Positions 26,184 through 35,284 of a DNA stretch of 64,000 bases are shown piece after piece. Within the stretch, counting starts at the first letter, position 1, and every line of letters starts with the position of its first letter. The position numbers and the translations under genes are program-made. Source of the DNA: Fimbriimonadaceae bacterium (GTDB lineage: Bacteria > Armatimonadota > UBA10988); assembly GCA_020850355.1 (NCBI GenBank), contig JADZEX010000037.1, forward strand, positions 124,001-188,000, in the 5' to 3' direction. The notes under the pieces are model-generated. The model was not told the DNA's origin. It did not search any database and saw only the letters and a list, made by a program, of their open reading frames with translations.

Positions 26184-26338
26184 CAACAGCTCCCGCGCCG
26201 CGCTTCGGACGGCAGCCGGGCGATCCTCCCGACGGCTGCCAGACGCGCCGGCCGGCCATCGAGAATCCTGCCCCGGACACCTGTCCGCTGGCCGCCGCGA
26301 GAGCATACTTGAGCGGTGAGAAACCCCGGCCAGGGCGG

Positions 26339-26365
26339 CCTGCGGCGCGGTTGACAGGCCGCAGG
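26339..26365. repeat. Inverted repeat flanking the nuo promoter -35 box
   Basis: CCTGCGGC (26339-26346) and GCCGCAGG (26358-26365) are perfect 8-base arms around 11 bases. The -35 hexamer TTGACA (26351-26356) lies inside the spacer, an arrangement expected for a transcriptional operator. Confidence 0.45.
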
Positions 26366-26379
26366 GAGTCGTTTAGACT
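26351..26379 (+). promoter_or_regulatory. Promoter of nuoJKLMN
   Basis: Consensus TTGACA (26351-26356), 17 bases, TAGACT (26374-26379), about 28 bases before nuoJ. This is one of the best promoters in the window. Confidence 0.8.
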
Positions 26380-26406
26380 GCCCGCGTTTCTCCCGAAGGA
26401 TCGCTC

Positions 26407-27069
26407 ATGACGACCGGCTTTGCGATCTGCTTCCTGGTCCTTGCCGCCGTCGCTTTGGCGGCCGCGGCGAAGATGATCTTCAGCCACCACCCTGTCCACA
26501 GCGCACTTTACCTGGTTCTGAACCTCTGCGCCTCGGCGCTGATCTACGTGCTGCTGGGCGCGCCCTTCATCGCCATCGTGCAGGTGGCGGTCTACGCGGG
26601 CGCGATCATGGTGCTGTTCCTGTTCATCATCATGTACCTCAACCTGGGCTTGGCGCAGGATGTCGCCGACGCCCGCAGCCGCCGCGCGACAGCCTTGGCC
26701 ACCGCCGGGCTGCTGGCGGTGCTGCTGCTGGCCGGGGGCGTGGTGCGCTGGAGTGGTGACCTCGCCGGCCGCCCGCAGCAGGTCGCCGCCGGGCAGCAGG
26801 CCCTCGCCGCCGGCCAGGCCGGCCTGCCGGGCGCCCCGGCCGCGACTCCCGACGCCCAGGCAGCACTGCAGGCGGCCCGCGCCGCCGCCCAACCGCAGCC
26901 GGGGCAGGCCGTCACCGTGGAGCAGATCGGCGTGGCGCTGTTCAGTCGCTACGCCCTCCCCTTCGAGGTCGCCAGCCTGCTGATCCTGGTGGCGATGATC
27001 GGCGCCCTGGTGATCGCGCGGCCGCAGTTGCAGCGTGAATCCGCCCTGCGCAAGGAGGTCTCGTCGTGA
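26407..27069 (+). CDS. nuoJ: NADH-quinone oxidoreductase subunit J
   Basis: A 220-residue membrane subunit with five hydrophobic segments. [51 protein letters not shown] is the invariant core (shown in pieces: [20 protein letters not shown]). Between segments 4 and 5 is an Ala/Gln/Pro-rich insertion of about 60 residues (roughly 115-175), making it longer than usual (165-200). It forms part of the proton-pumping membrane arm of complex I. First gene of a JKLMN set. Its stop overlaps nuoK (GTGA). Confidence 0.93.
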   Translation: MTTGFAICFLVLAAVALAAAAKMIFSHHPVHSALYLVLNLCASALIYVLLGAPFIAIVQVAVYAGAIMVLFLFIIMYLNLGLAQDVADARSRRATALATAGLLAVLLLAGGVVRWSGDLAGRPQQVAAGQQALAAGQAGLPGAPAATPDAQAALQAARAAAQPQPGQAVTVEQIGVALFSRYALPFEVASLLILVAMIGALVIARPQLQRESALRKEVSS

Positions 27070-27368
27070 CTCCTCCCGGCCTCACCCTGGCGCTCAGCGC
27101 CCTGCTCTTCGGCCTCGGCGTGACCGGCGTCCTGGTCCGGCGCAATGTGCTGGTCGTCTATATGTCGATCGAGCTGATGCTGAACGCCGCCAACCTCGCC
27201 TTCATCGCCTTCGGGCGCTTGCACGGCGGGCTCGACGGGCAGCTCTTCGTGTTCTTCTCGATGGTCGTCGCAGCCGCCGAGGTGGCGGTCGGGCTGGGCA
27301 TCGTGGTGGCGGTCTACAAGCAGCTTCACAGCGTCGACGTAGACCAGCTCAACCTGCTCAAGTTCTAA
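27066..27368 (+). CDS. nuoK: NADH-quinone oxidoreductase subunit K
   Basis: A 100-residue protein with three membrane helices. [32 protein letters not shown] contains the conserved Glu of helix 2 (IELMLNA), and [17 protein letters not shown] carries the second conserved Glu. The start is GTG 27066, overlapping the nuoJ stop. Small membrane-arm subunit of complex I. Confidence 0.95.
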   Translation: MTPPGLTLALSALLFGLGVTGVLVRRNVLVVYMSIELMLNAANLAFIAFGRLHGGLDGQLFVFFSMVVAAAEVAVGLGIVVAVYKQLHSVDVDQLNLLKF

Positions 27369-27381
27369 GCGAGGGGCCCAC

Positions 27382-29421
27382 ATGGCGCACGCCTGGTTAC
27401 TGATCCTGCTGCCGCTCTTCGGCGCGGGCTACCTCGCCTGGCAGGGCCGGCACCTCCGCGAGGAGCAGATCGGCACGATCGCCGCTGGCGCGGTCGGCGG
27501 CAGCTTCGTGATCGCGGTGCTCTGCTGGCTGCAGGTCTACGCGCTCCGCGGCGGGCCGGTCGACCACCTGATCGCCGGGGGGCCAAGCTGGCTGGCGGTC
27601 GGCAAGCTGACCGTCGACTACCACCTGCTGCTCGACCCGCTGTCCACGGTGATGACGCTCGTGGTGACCGGGGTCGGGCTGGTGATCCACCTCTACGCCC
27701 GCGGCTACATGCATGGCGACCCGCACTTCCCGCGGTTCTTCGCGCTGCTCAACCTGTTCATCGCCGCGATGCTGGTGCTGGTGCTGGGCGAGAACCTGGC
27801 GCTGCTGTTCGTCGGCTGGGAGGGCGTCGGGTTCTGCAGCTACATGCTGATTGGCTATTTCACCGAAAAGCAGAGCGCCTCGCAGGCTGGTAAGAAGGCC
27901 TTCATCGTCAACCGCATCGGTGACCTCGGCTTCCTGCTCGGCAGCTTCCTGCTGTACCGCGCCACCGGCACGCTGAGCCTGCCAGAGATCGTCAAGGCGC
28001 TGCCCGCCGAGTACGCTGTCGGCAACCCGCAACTGACCGCCGCGGCCCTCTGCTTCTTCGTCGGCGCCTGCGGCAAGTCGGCGCAGTTCCCGCTCTACAT
28101 CTGGCTGCCCGACGCGATGGAGGGCCCAACGCCCGTCTCGGCGCTGATCCATGCCGCCACGATGGTCACCGCCGGCGTCTACCTGACCGTCCGGCTGAGC
28201 GTGCTCTACGCGCTTTCGCCGTTCGCCAGTCAGGTGGTCGCGGTGATCGGCGTGCTGACCGCCCTGCTGGCGGCGCTGCTGGCGCTGGTGCAGCACGACA
28301 TCAAGAAGGTCCTGGCTTACTCGACGGTCAGCCAGCTCGGGTTCATGTTCCTGGCGGTCGGCGTCGGGGCGTACGCGGCGGCGATCTTCCATCTGGTCAC
28401 CCACGCCTTCTTCAAGGGCCTGCTGTTCCTCTGCAGCGGCAGCGTGATCCACGCCATGGAGCACGCCCTGCACCACGCGCACGAGAGCGGTGACCCGCAG
28501 GACATGCGCCAGATGGGCGGCCTGCGCGAGAAGCTCCCGCAGACCCATTGGACGATGCTGATCGGCGGCGCGGCGATCGCTGGTCTGCCACCGCTGGCGG
28601 GGTTCTTCTCGAAGGACGAGATTCTGTTGCACGCCGGGCAGGGCCACCTCCTGTTGTGGGCGGTCGCCACGGGCGTGGCGCTGTTGACGGCGTTCTACAA
28701 CGCCCGGCTGCTCTACAAGACCTTCTGGCAGCCGACCAGGATGAGCGCCGCGGCCTATGCGGCGGTCGAGGAGAATGGGCCGACCCTGATCCTGCCGCTG
28801 CAGATTCTGGCCGGCCTGGCAGCGCTCGGCGGGCTGCTGAACCTGCCTGGGCACGGCCTCTGCAGCCAGCAACTGGCGCGCTTCCTGGACCCGGTGACCG
28901 CGCCGGCGTTGCACGTGCTCGGGGCCCATCACCCCTTCACATTAGGCCAAGAAGTGCGCGGGATGCTCTTCAGCGTCGGCGTGGTGATGGTCGGCCTGGG
29001 GCTGGCCGCCTGGGGCTACCGTGAGGCCAACCAGCGGATGGGTCAACTGGCGGCGCGCTACCCGCGCTGCTACCGCCCACTGGTCAACCTCTACGGGCTG
29101 GATGAGTTCTACCAACGCTGGGTGGTGCGGCCGGGTCACCAGTGCGCCGAGTGGCTGGCCCGCGAGTTCGACGCCGGGGTGATCGATGGGCTGGTCAACG
29201 GCGTCGGCAGCTTCTTCAGCGACAGTGCGGAGTTCACCCGCCGCTATCAGCCCGGCCTGGTGCGCTCGTATGCGCTCTGGTTCACGCTCGGCGCGGTCGG
29301 CCTGCTGGCGGCACTGGCCCTGCGACCGGCCCCGGCCGTGGTCCAGGGGGTGGTCGGCGGGCTGCTGCTACTGCTGGCGGGCGGCACCGTCTGGGTGATG
29401 CGGCCGAGGAGCGAGGCGTAA
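27382..29421 (+). CDS. nuoL: NADH-quinone oxidoreductase subunit L
   Basis: A 679-residue antiporter-like subunit with about 16 membrane segments. VGWEGVGFCSYMLIGYF (Glu in helix 5), GACGKSAQFPLYIWLPDAMEGPTPVSALIHAATMVTAGVYL (quoted to show Lys and the WLPDAM.GPTP motif in its two parts GKSAQFPLYIWLPDAM and GPTPVSALIHAA) and DIKKVLAYSTVSQLGFMF are all present. The C-terminal helix and long lateral region are retained. It pumps protons at the distal end of complex I. 13 bases separate it from nuoK. Confidence 0.95.
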   Translation: MAHAWLLILLPLFGAGYLAWQGRHLREEQIGTIAAGAVGGSFVIAVLCWLQVYALRGGPVDHLIAGGPSWLAVGKLTVDYHLLLDPLSTVMTLVVTGVGLVIHLYARGYMHGDPHFPRFFALLNLFIAAMLVLVLGENLALLFVGWEGVGFCSYMLIGYFTEKQSASQAGKKAFIVNRIGDLGFLLGSFLLYRATGTLSLPEIVKALPAEYAVGNPQLTAAALCFFVGACGKSAQFPLYIWLPDAMEGPTPVSALIHAATMVTAGVYLTVRLSVLYALSPFASQVVAVIGVLTALLAALLALVQHDIKKVLAYSTVSQLGFMFLAVGVGAYAAAIFHLVTHAFFKGLLFLCSGSVIHAMEHALHHAHESGDPQDMRQMGGLREKLPQTHWTMLIGGAAIAGLPPLAGFFSKDEILLHAGQGHLLLWAVATGVALLTAFYNARLLYKTFWQPTRMSAAAYAAVEENGPTLILPLQILAGLAALGGLLNLPGHGLCSQQLARFLDPVTAPALHVLGAHHPFTLGQEVRGMLFSVGVVMVGLGLAAWGYREANQRMGQLAARYPRCYRPLVNLYGLDEFYQRWVVRPGHQCAEWLAREFDAGVIDGLVNGVGSFFSDSAEFTRRYQPGLVRSYALWFTLGAVGLLAALALRPAPAVVQGVVGGLLLLLAGGTVWVMRPRSEA

Positions 29422-29422
29422 G

Positions 29423-30952
29423 ATGCTGACCTTGCTGATCTGCCTGCCGCTGCTGGGTGCGCTGCTGCTGCTGCGGCGGAGCGAGGCCGAGCGTGAGGCG
29501 CTGCGGCTGGAAGCCTTGCTGTGGACCCTGCTGACCGGCGTCCTGAGCATCTTCGCCTATTTGCACGTGATCGACGTCTGCACCGGCGCGCCCGCCAACA
29601 CCTTCGCCTACGAGGTCAACGCGCCGCTGATCCCGCGGTTCGGGGTGACCTACCATCTCGGCCTGGACGGCATCAGCGGCCTGTTGGTGATGTTGACCGG
29701 GGTGCTCGGTTTCGTCTGCGTGCAAGGCGCCACGGCCGGAGTCAAGGACGGCCTGAAGGGCTTCCTGGTCGCGCTGCTGGTGCTCGAGAGCGCCATCCTC
29801 GGCGTCTTCTGCGCTCTCGACCTGTTCGTCTTCTATATCTTCTGGGAAGCCGTGCTGATCCCGATGTACTTCCTGATCGGCTGCTGGGGCGGCGACCGGC
29901 GGATCTACGCGGCGGTGAAGTTCTTCCTGTACACCCTGGTGGGCAGCCTGCTGATGCTGGTGGCGCTGCTCTTTGTGGCCTACCAGGGCCAGCAGCCGAC
30001 CTTCGATTTGACCGTGTTGTACCGGCAGCGCCTGGCCCCGGACCGCCAGCTTCTGCCATTCCTGGCGTTTGCTCTGGCTTTCGCCATCAAGGTGCCCTTG
30101 ATGCCGTTCCACACCTGGCTGCCCGACGCTCACACCGAGGCGCCGACGGCCGGCTCCATCATGCTGGCCGGGGTGCTGCTGAAGATGGGCACCTACGGCT
30201 TCATCCGGATCGCCATCCCGCTGTTCCCCGATGCTGCCCTGCACTTCGGGCCCTGGTTCGTGACGCTGGCGGTCTGTGGCATCCTCTATGGCGCGCTGGT
30301 GGCGCTGGTGCAGCCGGACGTCAAGAAGTTGGTGGCCTACTCCTCGGTGGCCCACCTCGGGTTCGTGATGCTCGGGCTGTTCTCGTTCAACCTGCTGGGG
30401 CTGCAGGGCGGGATGATCCAGCAGGTCAACCACGGCGTCAGCACTGGCGCGCTGTTCTTGCTGGTCGGGCTGATCTACGAACGGCGCCACTCGCGGCAGA
30501 TTGCCGACTTCGGCGGGCTGTTCACGCAGATGCCGCTCTACTCGCGGCTGTTCTTGCTGACGGTGCTGGCCAGCGTCGGGCTGCCGGGGCTGTGCGGCTT
30601 TGTCGGCGAGTACCTCGTGCTGTTCGGCGCCTCGCAGCGCTCGATGGCGGTGGCGGCCCTGGCCGGGGTCGGGGTGATCCTGGCGGCGGCGTACTTGCTG
30701 TGGATGTTCCAGCGAGTCTTCTACGGCCCGGTCGCCTCGGACGAGGTGCGGGCGATGCCGGACATCACCCGGCCGGAGTTGCTCAGCTTCGTGCCGCTGG
30801 CGGTCTTGATGGTGGTGCTGGGGCTGTTCCCCAGTGTCTTCTTGAAGGCGGCGGAGCCGACCATGCAGTGGGTCCAACAACAGGTCCCGCTGACCGCCGC
30901 GGCGGCCGTGCCGGAGACTGGCAGCAAGCTCCGCCGCGGCGTGGCGCACTGA
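29423..30952 (+). CDS. nuoM: NADH-quinone oxidoreductase subunit M
   Basis: A 509-residue antiporter-like subunit. FYIFWEAVLIPMYFLIG includes the conserved Glu of helix 5. FAIKVPLMPFHTWLPDAHTEAPTAGS carries the proton-path Lys and the WLPDAHTEAPTAGS motif. DVKKLVAYSSVAHLGFVMLG follows. Starts one base after the nuoL stop. Pumps protons in the membrane arm. Confidence 0.95.
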   Translation: MLTLLICLPLLGALLLLRRSEAEREALRLEALLWTLLTGVLSIFAYLHVIDVCTGAPANTFAYEVNAPLIPRFGVTYHLGLDGISGLLVMLTGVLGFVCVQGATAGVKDGLKGFLVALLVLESAILGVFCALDLFVFYIFWEAVLIPMYFLIGCWGGDRRIYAAVKFFLYTLVGSLLMLVALLFVAYQGQQPTFDLTVLYRQRLAPDRQLLPFLAFALAFAIKVPLMPFHTWLPDAHTEAPTAGSIMLAGVLLKMGTYGFIRIAIPLFPDAALHFGPWFVTLAVCGILYGALVALVQPDVKKLVAYSSVAHLGFVMLGLFSFNLLGLQGGMIQQVNHGVSTGALFLLVGLIYERRHSRQIADFGGLFTQMPLYSRLFLLTVLASVGLPGLCGFVGEYLVLFGASQRSMAVAALAGVGVILAAAYLLWMFQRVFYGPVASDEVRAMPDITRPELLSFVPLAVLMVVLGLFPSVFLKAAEPTMQWVQQQVPLTAAAAVPETGSKLRRGVAH

Positions 30953-30971
30953 CGAACCAGGGAGTGCGGTC

Positions 30972-32429
30972 GTGGACTTTCGACCACCGGACATGAACCT
31001 CTGGGCAGCGTTGCCGACGGCGGTCGTCGGTGCCACGGCCCTGGTGACGCTGCTACTGAGCGTGCTGCGGCCCGCTGGCGCCGCGCGGCGGAGCATCAGC
31101 TTCACCCTGTTTGGCCTGGCCCTGGCGGCGGTCGGCTGTCTGCCGGCGGCGATCTTCCGCCCCGGGCCCAGCTTCCAGGGCATGCTCGTGCTTGACCCCG
31201 CGGCGGTGCTGCTGAGCCTGCTGCTGCTTGGGGCGACTGCGGTCTGCGTGCTGCTGGCGTCGCGCTACCTGGTCCATGACGGCGTCGACGCCGCCGAGGC
31301 GGCCGTGCTGCTGACGCTTGGCTGCGCCGGCATGTTGTTCATGGTCTCGGCCGGCAACCTGTTGATGGTCTTCATCGGCCTCGAGACGATGTCGGTGGCG
31401 CTCTACATCCTGGCCGGCCTGGCCGGCGCCCGCGACCGCACCTCGCACGAGGCTGCGCTGAAGTACCTCCTGCTGGGCGCCTTCGCGACCGGGTTCCTGG
31501 TCTACGGCATGGCCTTCGTCTACGGCGCCACCGGCAGCCTTGACCTCCGGGAAATCGGGGCTCGCATCGCGGGCGGCGGCGCCGCGCCGGGCTTCCTGGC
31601 CGTCGGGCTGGCGCTGCTGCTGATCGGGCTCGGCTTCAAGGTGGCGCTGGTGCCGTTCCACATGTGGGCGCCCGATGTCTACGAAGGTGCCCCGACCACC
31701 GTCGCGGCCTACATGGCCGTGGGGGTCAAGGTCGCCGCCTTCATGGCGCTGCTGCGGGTCTTCAACGTGGCGGCTGGCGGGGCCGCGGCCAGTTGGCAGG
31801 CGGCGGTCGCCTGGCTGGCCGTCTTGACGATGCTGGTGGGCAACCTCGTGGCGCTGGCCCAGACCAGCCTGAAGCGGCTGCTGGCCTATTCGAGCATCGC
31901 GCACGCCGGCTACCTGGCGGTCGGTCTGGCGGCCGGCGGCGCCGCGGGGGCGCAGGCGGTGCTGTTCTACAGCGTCGCCTACGGCTTCATGACCCTCGGC
32001 GCGTTCGTCGTGCTGCTGGCCTTGGAGCGCGCCGACGACAAGCCACAGCTCGACGATCTGCGCGGCCTGCGGCGCCGGCATCCGCTGTTGGCGGCCGCCC
32101 TGGCGACCTTCATGTTTGCGCTGGCCGGCATCCCGCCGCTCTCGGGCTTTCTCGGCAAGTGGCTGCTGATCTCGGCCGCGGTCCAGGCGGGCCAGGTGCC
32201 GTTGGCCGTCGCCGCGGTGCTCTGCAGTGCCATCGCCGCCTTCTACTACCTGCGGATCGTGGTCTACAGCTACATGCGCGAGCCGGCCGACGACGCCAGC
32301 CCGGTGACCCTCGCAGCCGAAACGCGGCAGGCGCTGGCCGCCTGTCTGATCGGCACGCTGCTCTGCTCGTTCCCGTTCGGGTTGTGGCTGCTCAGCGCGG
32401 CCGGCTGGGCGGCGGGCGCGCTGCGTTAG
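30972..32429 (+). CDS. nuoN: NADH-quinone oxidoreductase subunit N
   Basis: A 485-residue membrane subunit. MVFIGLETMSVALYILAG (conserved Glu), GLGFKVALVPFHMWAPDVYEGAPTTVAAYM (conserved Lys and the MWAPDVYEGAP signature) and LKRLLAYSSIAHAGYLAVG are clear. The start is GTG 30972 after GGGAG, and an ATG seven codons in is a weaker alternative. Last gene of the visible nuo set. The nuoA-I genes are not in the window, so the full complex is split or elsewhere. Confidence 0.95.
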   Translation: MDFRPPDMNLWAALPTAVVGATALVTLLLSVLRPAGAARRSISFTLFGLALAAVGCLPAAIFRPGPSFQGMLVLDPAAVLLSLLLLGATAVCVLLASRYLVHDGVDAAEAAVLLTLGCAGMLFMVSAGNLLMVFIGLETMSVALYILAGLAGARDRTSHEAALKYLLLGAFATGFLVYGMAFVYGATGSLDLREIGARIAGGGAAPGFLAVGLALLLIGLGFKVALVPFHMWAPDVYEGAPTTVAAYMAVGVKVAAFMALLRVFNVAAGGAAASWQAAVAWLAVLTMLVGNLVALAQTSLKRLLAYSSIAHAGYLAVGLAAGGAAGAQAVLFYSVAYGFMTLGAFVVLLALERADDKPQLDDLRGLRRRHPLLAAALATFMFALAGIPPLSGFLGKWLLISAAVQAGQVPLAVAAVLCSAIAAFYYLRIVVYSYMREPADDASPVTLAAETRQALAACLIGTLLCSFPFGLWLLSAAGWAAGALR

Positions 32430-32459
32430 GATCGCCCCCTTCACCTCTTGACCCCTGTG

Positions 32460-32474
32460 TCAGCATATCGCTGA
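32460..32474. repeat. Inverted repeat upstream of phyH pair
   Basis: TCAGC-ATATC-GCTGA has perfect 5-base arms and a 5-base spacer, 13 bases before the first phyH start. TTGACC at 32448 lies just upstream but no -10 hexamer is at proper spacing, so this may be an operator or the 5' leader of a weak promoter. Confidence 0.3.
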
Positions 32475-32487
32475 AACGGGGTGGTGG

Positions 32488-33321
32488 ATGCCTCAGCCAA
32501 CGGTCAGCGTGACGCCGGAACAGGTTGAGTTCTTCCGGCGCGAGGGTTATCTGGCGGTCGGTGGTCTGTCGACGCCGGCCGAGCTGGCCCGCACGGCAGC
32601 GGTCTACGACCGGCTGTTCGAGGAGCGGCGCGGCTGGGAGGAGGGCAACGCCTTCGACCTGGCCGGGACCGACGATGACGCGGCTGCCGCGCTGCCGCAG
32701 ATCCTCGGGCCGTCGCGCTACGCGCCGGAGCTGCGCGACACGCTGTACTGGGCCAACGCGCACCAAATCGCGCGGCAGTTGCTCGGGCCGGAGTGCCAGA
32801 TGGGTGGCGATCACGCCATTCTGAAGCCGGCGACGCACGGCGCCGCGACGCCCTGGCACCAGGACGAGGCCTACTGGAACCCGGCGCTGGACTACCACAG
32901 CCTCAGCGTCTGGGTGCCGCTGCAGGATGCCCCCATTGCCAACGGCTGCCTCTGGTTCATCCCGCGGACCCACACGCTGCCGGTGCTGCCGCACCACACT
33001 GTCAACCACGACCCGCGGATCCACGCGCTGGAGGTCGATCCCAGCCCGCAGTTCGAGGCGCTCTTGGCCCAGGCGGTGGCCTGCCCATTGACCGCTGGCG
33101 CGGCGACCTTCCACTACTCACGGACCTTCCACTACGCCGGCCCGAACCACACCGGCGGCGTCCGGCGGGCGCACATCCTGGGGTTCAGCACCCCCGCCAC
33201 CCCGCGCACGGACGGTCGGCGATTCCCGTGGAACGAGACCAAGCAGACTGCTCGCGAGGCTCGGCGACGAGAGTTTGAGGCGGCCCAGCGGGCCGCGGCA
33301 GCGGCGGAGGAGCTGGCATGA
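32488..33321 (+). CDS. Phytanoyl-CoA dioxygenase (PhyH) family protein, first copy
   Basis: A 277-residue Fe(II)/2-oxoglutarate dioxygenase-like protein. WHQDEAYW holds the HxD metal motif, NGCLWFIPRTHTLPVLPHH the core, and FHYAGPNHTGGVRRAHIL the distal His and 2-oxoglutarate Arg region. The substrate is unknown; the family hydroxylates diverse lipids, sugars and metabolites. Its last codons overlap the second copy (ATGA-type, 33318-33321). Ribosome site GGGGTGGTGG precedes ATG 32488. Confidence 0.88.
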   Translation: MPQPTVSVTPEQVEFFRREGYLAVGGLSTPAELARTAAVYDRLFEERRGWEEGNAFDLAGTDDDAAAALPQILGPSRYAPELRDTLYWANAHQIARQLLGPECQMGGDHAILKPATHGAATPWHQDEAYWNPALDYHSLSVWVPLQDAPIANGCLWFIPRTHTLPVLPHHTVNHDPRIHALEVDPSPQFEALLAQAVACPLTAGAATFHYSRTFHYAGPNHTGGVRRAHILGFSTPATPRTDGRRFPWNETKQTAREARRREFEAAQRAAAAAEELA

Positions 33322-34181
33322 GCGCCTTGGATGACGGCATTCGAGTCAACGTCTGGTCGCCCGACGGTGGCACGCCCGCCGGGCTCTACCGCTTCGATCA
33401 ACCGGCAGAGCTGCTCGACAGCTTTGACGAGGTCGACGCTGCGGCGTTGGCGCGGTACCAGCGGGACGGCTTTCTGGCCTTCCGGCAGGCCTTCAGCGCC
33501 GCGGAGACGCGCGCCGCCCTACGCGGTCTGATGGCCTGCGTGGCCGGCAAGAAGAAGGGCTTCGACCTCAACGTCGAGGCTGGGGTGAGCGACTGGGACA
33601 AGGTCCGCGACCCGCGCGCCCGGCTGCGGCGGGTGCGCAAGCTGAACGCCTTCATTGACGCCGACGAGCGGTTGAAGCACCTCGCCGAGCACCCCAAGCT
33701 GCTGGCGCTGCTGGCCGCGCTGATGGGCGAGCCGCCGGCGATGTACTCCAACCAGGCGCTGCTGAAGCCTCCGCTGATTGGCAGCGAGAAGCCCTGGCAC
33801 CAGGACATGGCCTACTTCAACGTCCCCGCCGACTGCCACGTCGTGGGCTGCTGGATCGCGTTGGATGAGGCGACCGCCGAGAACGGTTGCATGCACGTGA
33901 TCCCCGGCTCGCACCGCGACGGCCCGGTGCCGCACCACCGGATCCGCGACTGGCAGCTCTGCGACAATCAGATCCCGGTGGCGCACGACCAGATGGTGCT
34001 GCTGCCGCCGGGCGGGGCGCTGATCTTCAGCGGGCTGCTGTGGCACGGCACCCCGCCGAACCACTCCCCGCAGACCCGGCGGGCGCTGCAGTTCCACTAC
34101 TATCCGGCCAGCGTCGCCAGGATCAGCGCTGAACAGCGTCTGGCGGTGTGGGGTGCCGAGGGCCTGGGCGTCGAGTGCTGA
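33318..34181 (+). CDS. Phytanoyl-CoA dioxygenase (PhyH) family protein, second copy
   Basis: A 287-residue paralogue of the preceding gene, with low overall similarity. It has WHQDMAYF (HxD), NGCMHVIPGSHRDGPVPHH, and SGLLWHGTPPNHSPQTRRALQFHY with the distal His and Arg. Metal and cosubstrate ligands are intact. Tandem pairs of this family often accompany carbohydrate genes, here a GH130 enzyme and a DUF4091 protein. Substrate unknown. Confidence 0.88.
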   Translation: MSALDDGIRVNVWSPDGGTPAGLYRFDQPAELLDSFDEVDAAALARYQRDGFLAFRQAFSAAETRAALRGLMACVAGKKKGFDLNVEAGVSDWDKVRDPRARLRRVRKLNAFIDADERLKHLAEHPKLLALLAALMGEPPAMYSNQALLKPPLIGSEKPWHQDMAYFNVPADCHVVGCWIALDEATAENGCMHVIPGSHRDGPVPHHRIRDWQLCDNQIPVAHDQMVLLPPGGALIFSGLLWHGTPPNHSPQTRRALQFHYYPASVARISAEQRLAVWGAEGLGVEC

Positions 34182-34230
34182 GCGGCAGGTAGGGCGGCGC
34201 GGCCGGCGAAGCTGGCTGCGGAGAGCTGCC

Positions 34231-35271
34231 GTGCCGCTGCCGCGCTTCGAGCGCCATCCCGCCAACCCGATTGTCTGGCCCGGGGACTTGCCGTGGCGGA
34301 TGGCGGTCACCTTCAACCCGGGGGTGATCCACGACGAGGGTCGGTTCTGGCTCTACGAGCGCACCGCCGGCTCGCTCTACCCGTTTCACTGTGTGATCGG
34401 TCTGCGCGTCAGCGACGATGGCGTCCACTTCAAACCGGTCGGCGACCAGCCCGTCTGGACGCCGCAGCAGGCCGGCAGTGCCGTCGGCAGCGTGCAGGAC
34501 CCGCGCGTTGTGCGGATCGACGACCGCTACCTGATGACGTATGCCTACCGGCCCTTCGCCTACAACTATCATCCCACCGGCCGCGGCGTGCCGGACGTCA
34601 CGACCCCGCCCTACCCCGACTTCAGCGGCCGAGCCGAAGACAACCAGACGCGCTCCGGGATCGCCGTGTCGACCGACCGGCGGCACTGGGAACACCTCTG
34701 CTGGCCGACCCCCGCCGAACTCGACGACCGCGACGTGATCCTGTTTCCGGAGCGGATCGGCGGGCGCTATGCCCTGCTGCGTCGACCGTTGCAGTACGTG
34801 GGACCCGCCTACGGGACGCTGCAGCCCGGGATCTGGATCACCTTCAGCGACGACCTGCAGCGCTGGGATCCGCCGACCCTGCTGATCCGCCCGGAGTTCG
34901 CCTGGGAGGACGGCCGGATCGGCGGCTCGACGCCGCCGCTGCGCACCGCGGCGGGCTGGCTGGTGCTCTACCACGGCGTGGAGTACGCCGATCCGGCGAC
35001 GCGCCGGGTGATCTACCGGGTTGGCGCGCTGTTGCTCGATCTGGAAGACCCACGCGTGGTGCGCTGCCGCACGCCGCACTTCGTGATGCAGCCGGAGGCC
35101 TACTACGAGCAGCACGGGCTGTTCATCCCCCACGTGGTCTTCCCCACCGCCAACGTGGTGGTGGACGGTCGGCTGTACCTCTACTACGGCTGCTGCGACA
35201 CGGCGATTGGCCTGGCCACCGTGTCGCTGGACGAGTTGCTGGAGCATGTGCTGGCGTACCCGGTGCGCTGA
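34231..35271 (+). CDS. GH130 family glycosidase/phosphorylase
   Basis: A 346-residue five-bladed propeller enzyme. RHPANPIV and FNPGVIHDEGRFWLYERTAG open the family, SVQDPRVVRIDDRYLMTY contains the candidate catalytic Asp of the DPR motif, and LFPERIGGRYALLRRP, GGSTPPLRTAAGWLVLYHG and FPTANVVVDGRLYLYYGCCD complete it. GH130 enzymes phosphorolyse or hydrolyse beta-1,2- or beta-1,4-mannosides; this cannot be resolved here. GTG 34231 is the start, after a GCGGAG site. Confidence 0.92.
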   Translation: MPLPRFERHPANPIVWPGDLPWRMAVTFNPGVIHDEGRFWLYERTAGSLYPFHCVIGLRVSDDGVHFKPVGDQPVWTPQQAGSAVGSVQDPRVVRIDDRYLMTYAYRPFAYNYHPTGRGVPDVTTPPYPDFSGRAEDNQTRSGIAVSTDRRHWEHLCWPTPAELDDRDVILFPERIGGRYALLRRPLQYVGPAYGTLQPGIWITFSDDLQRWDPPTLLIRPEFAWEDGRIGGSTPPLRTAAGWLVLYHGVEYADPATRRVIYRVGALLLDLEDPRVVRCRTPHFVMQPEAYYEQHGLFIPHVVFPTANVVVDGRLYLYYGCCDTAIGLATVSLDELLEHVLAYPVR

Positions 35272-35284
35272 AGCGAGGTCGCTG

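Noticed and set aside
26407-32429. Interpretation of nuoJKLMN as an Mrp antiporter or hydrogenase membrane arm
   Set aside because: Subunit order J-K-L-M-N and the NuoJ and NuoN sequences are those of complex I; no MrpB/E/F/G or hydrogenase gene is present.
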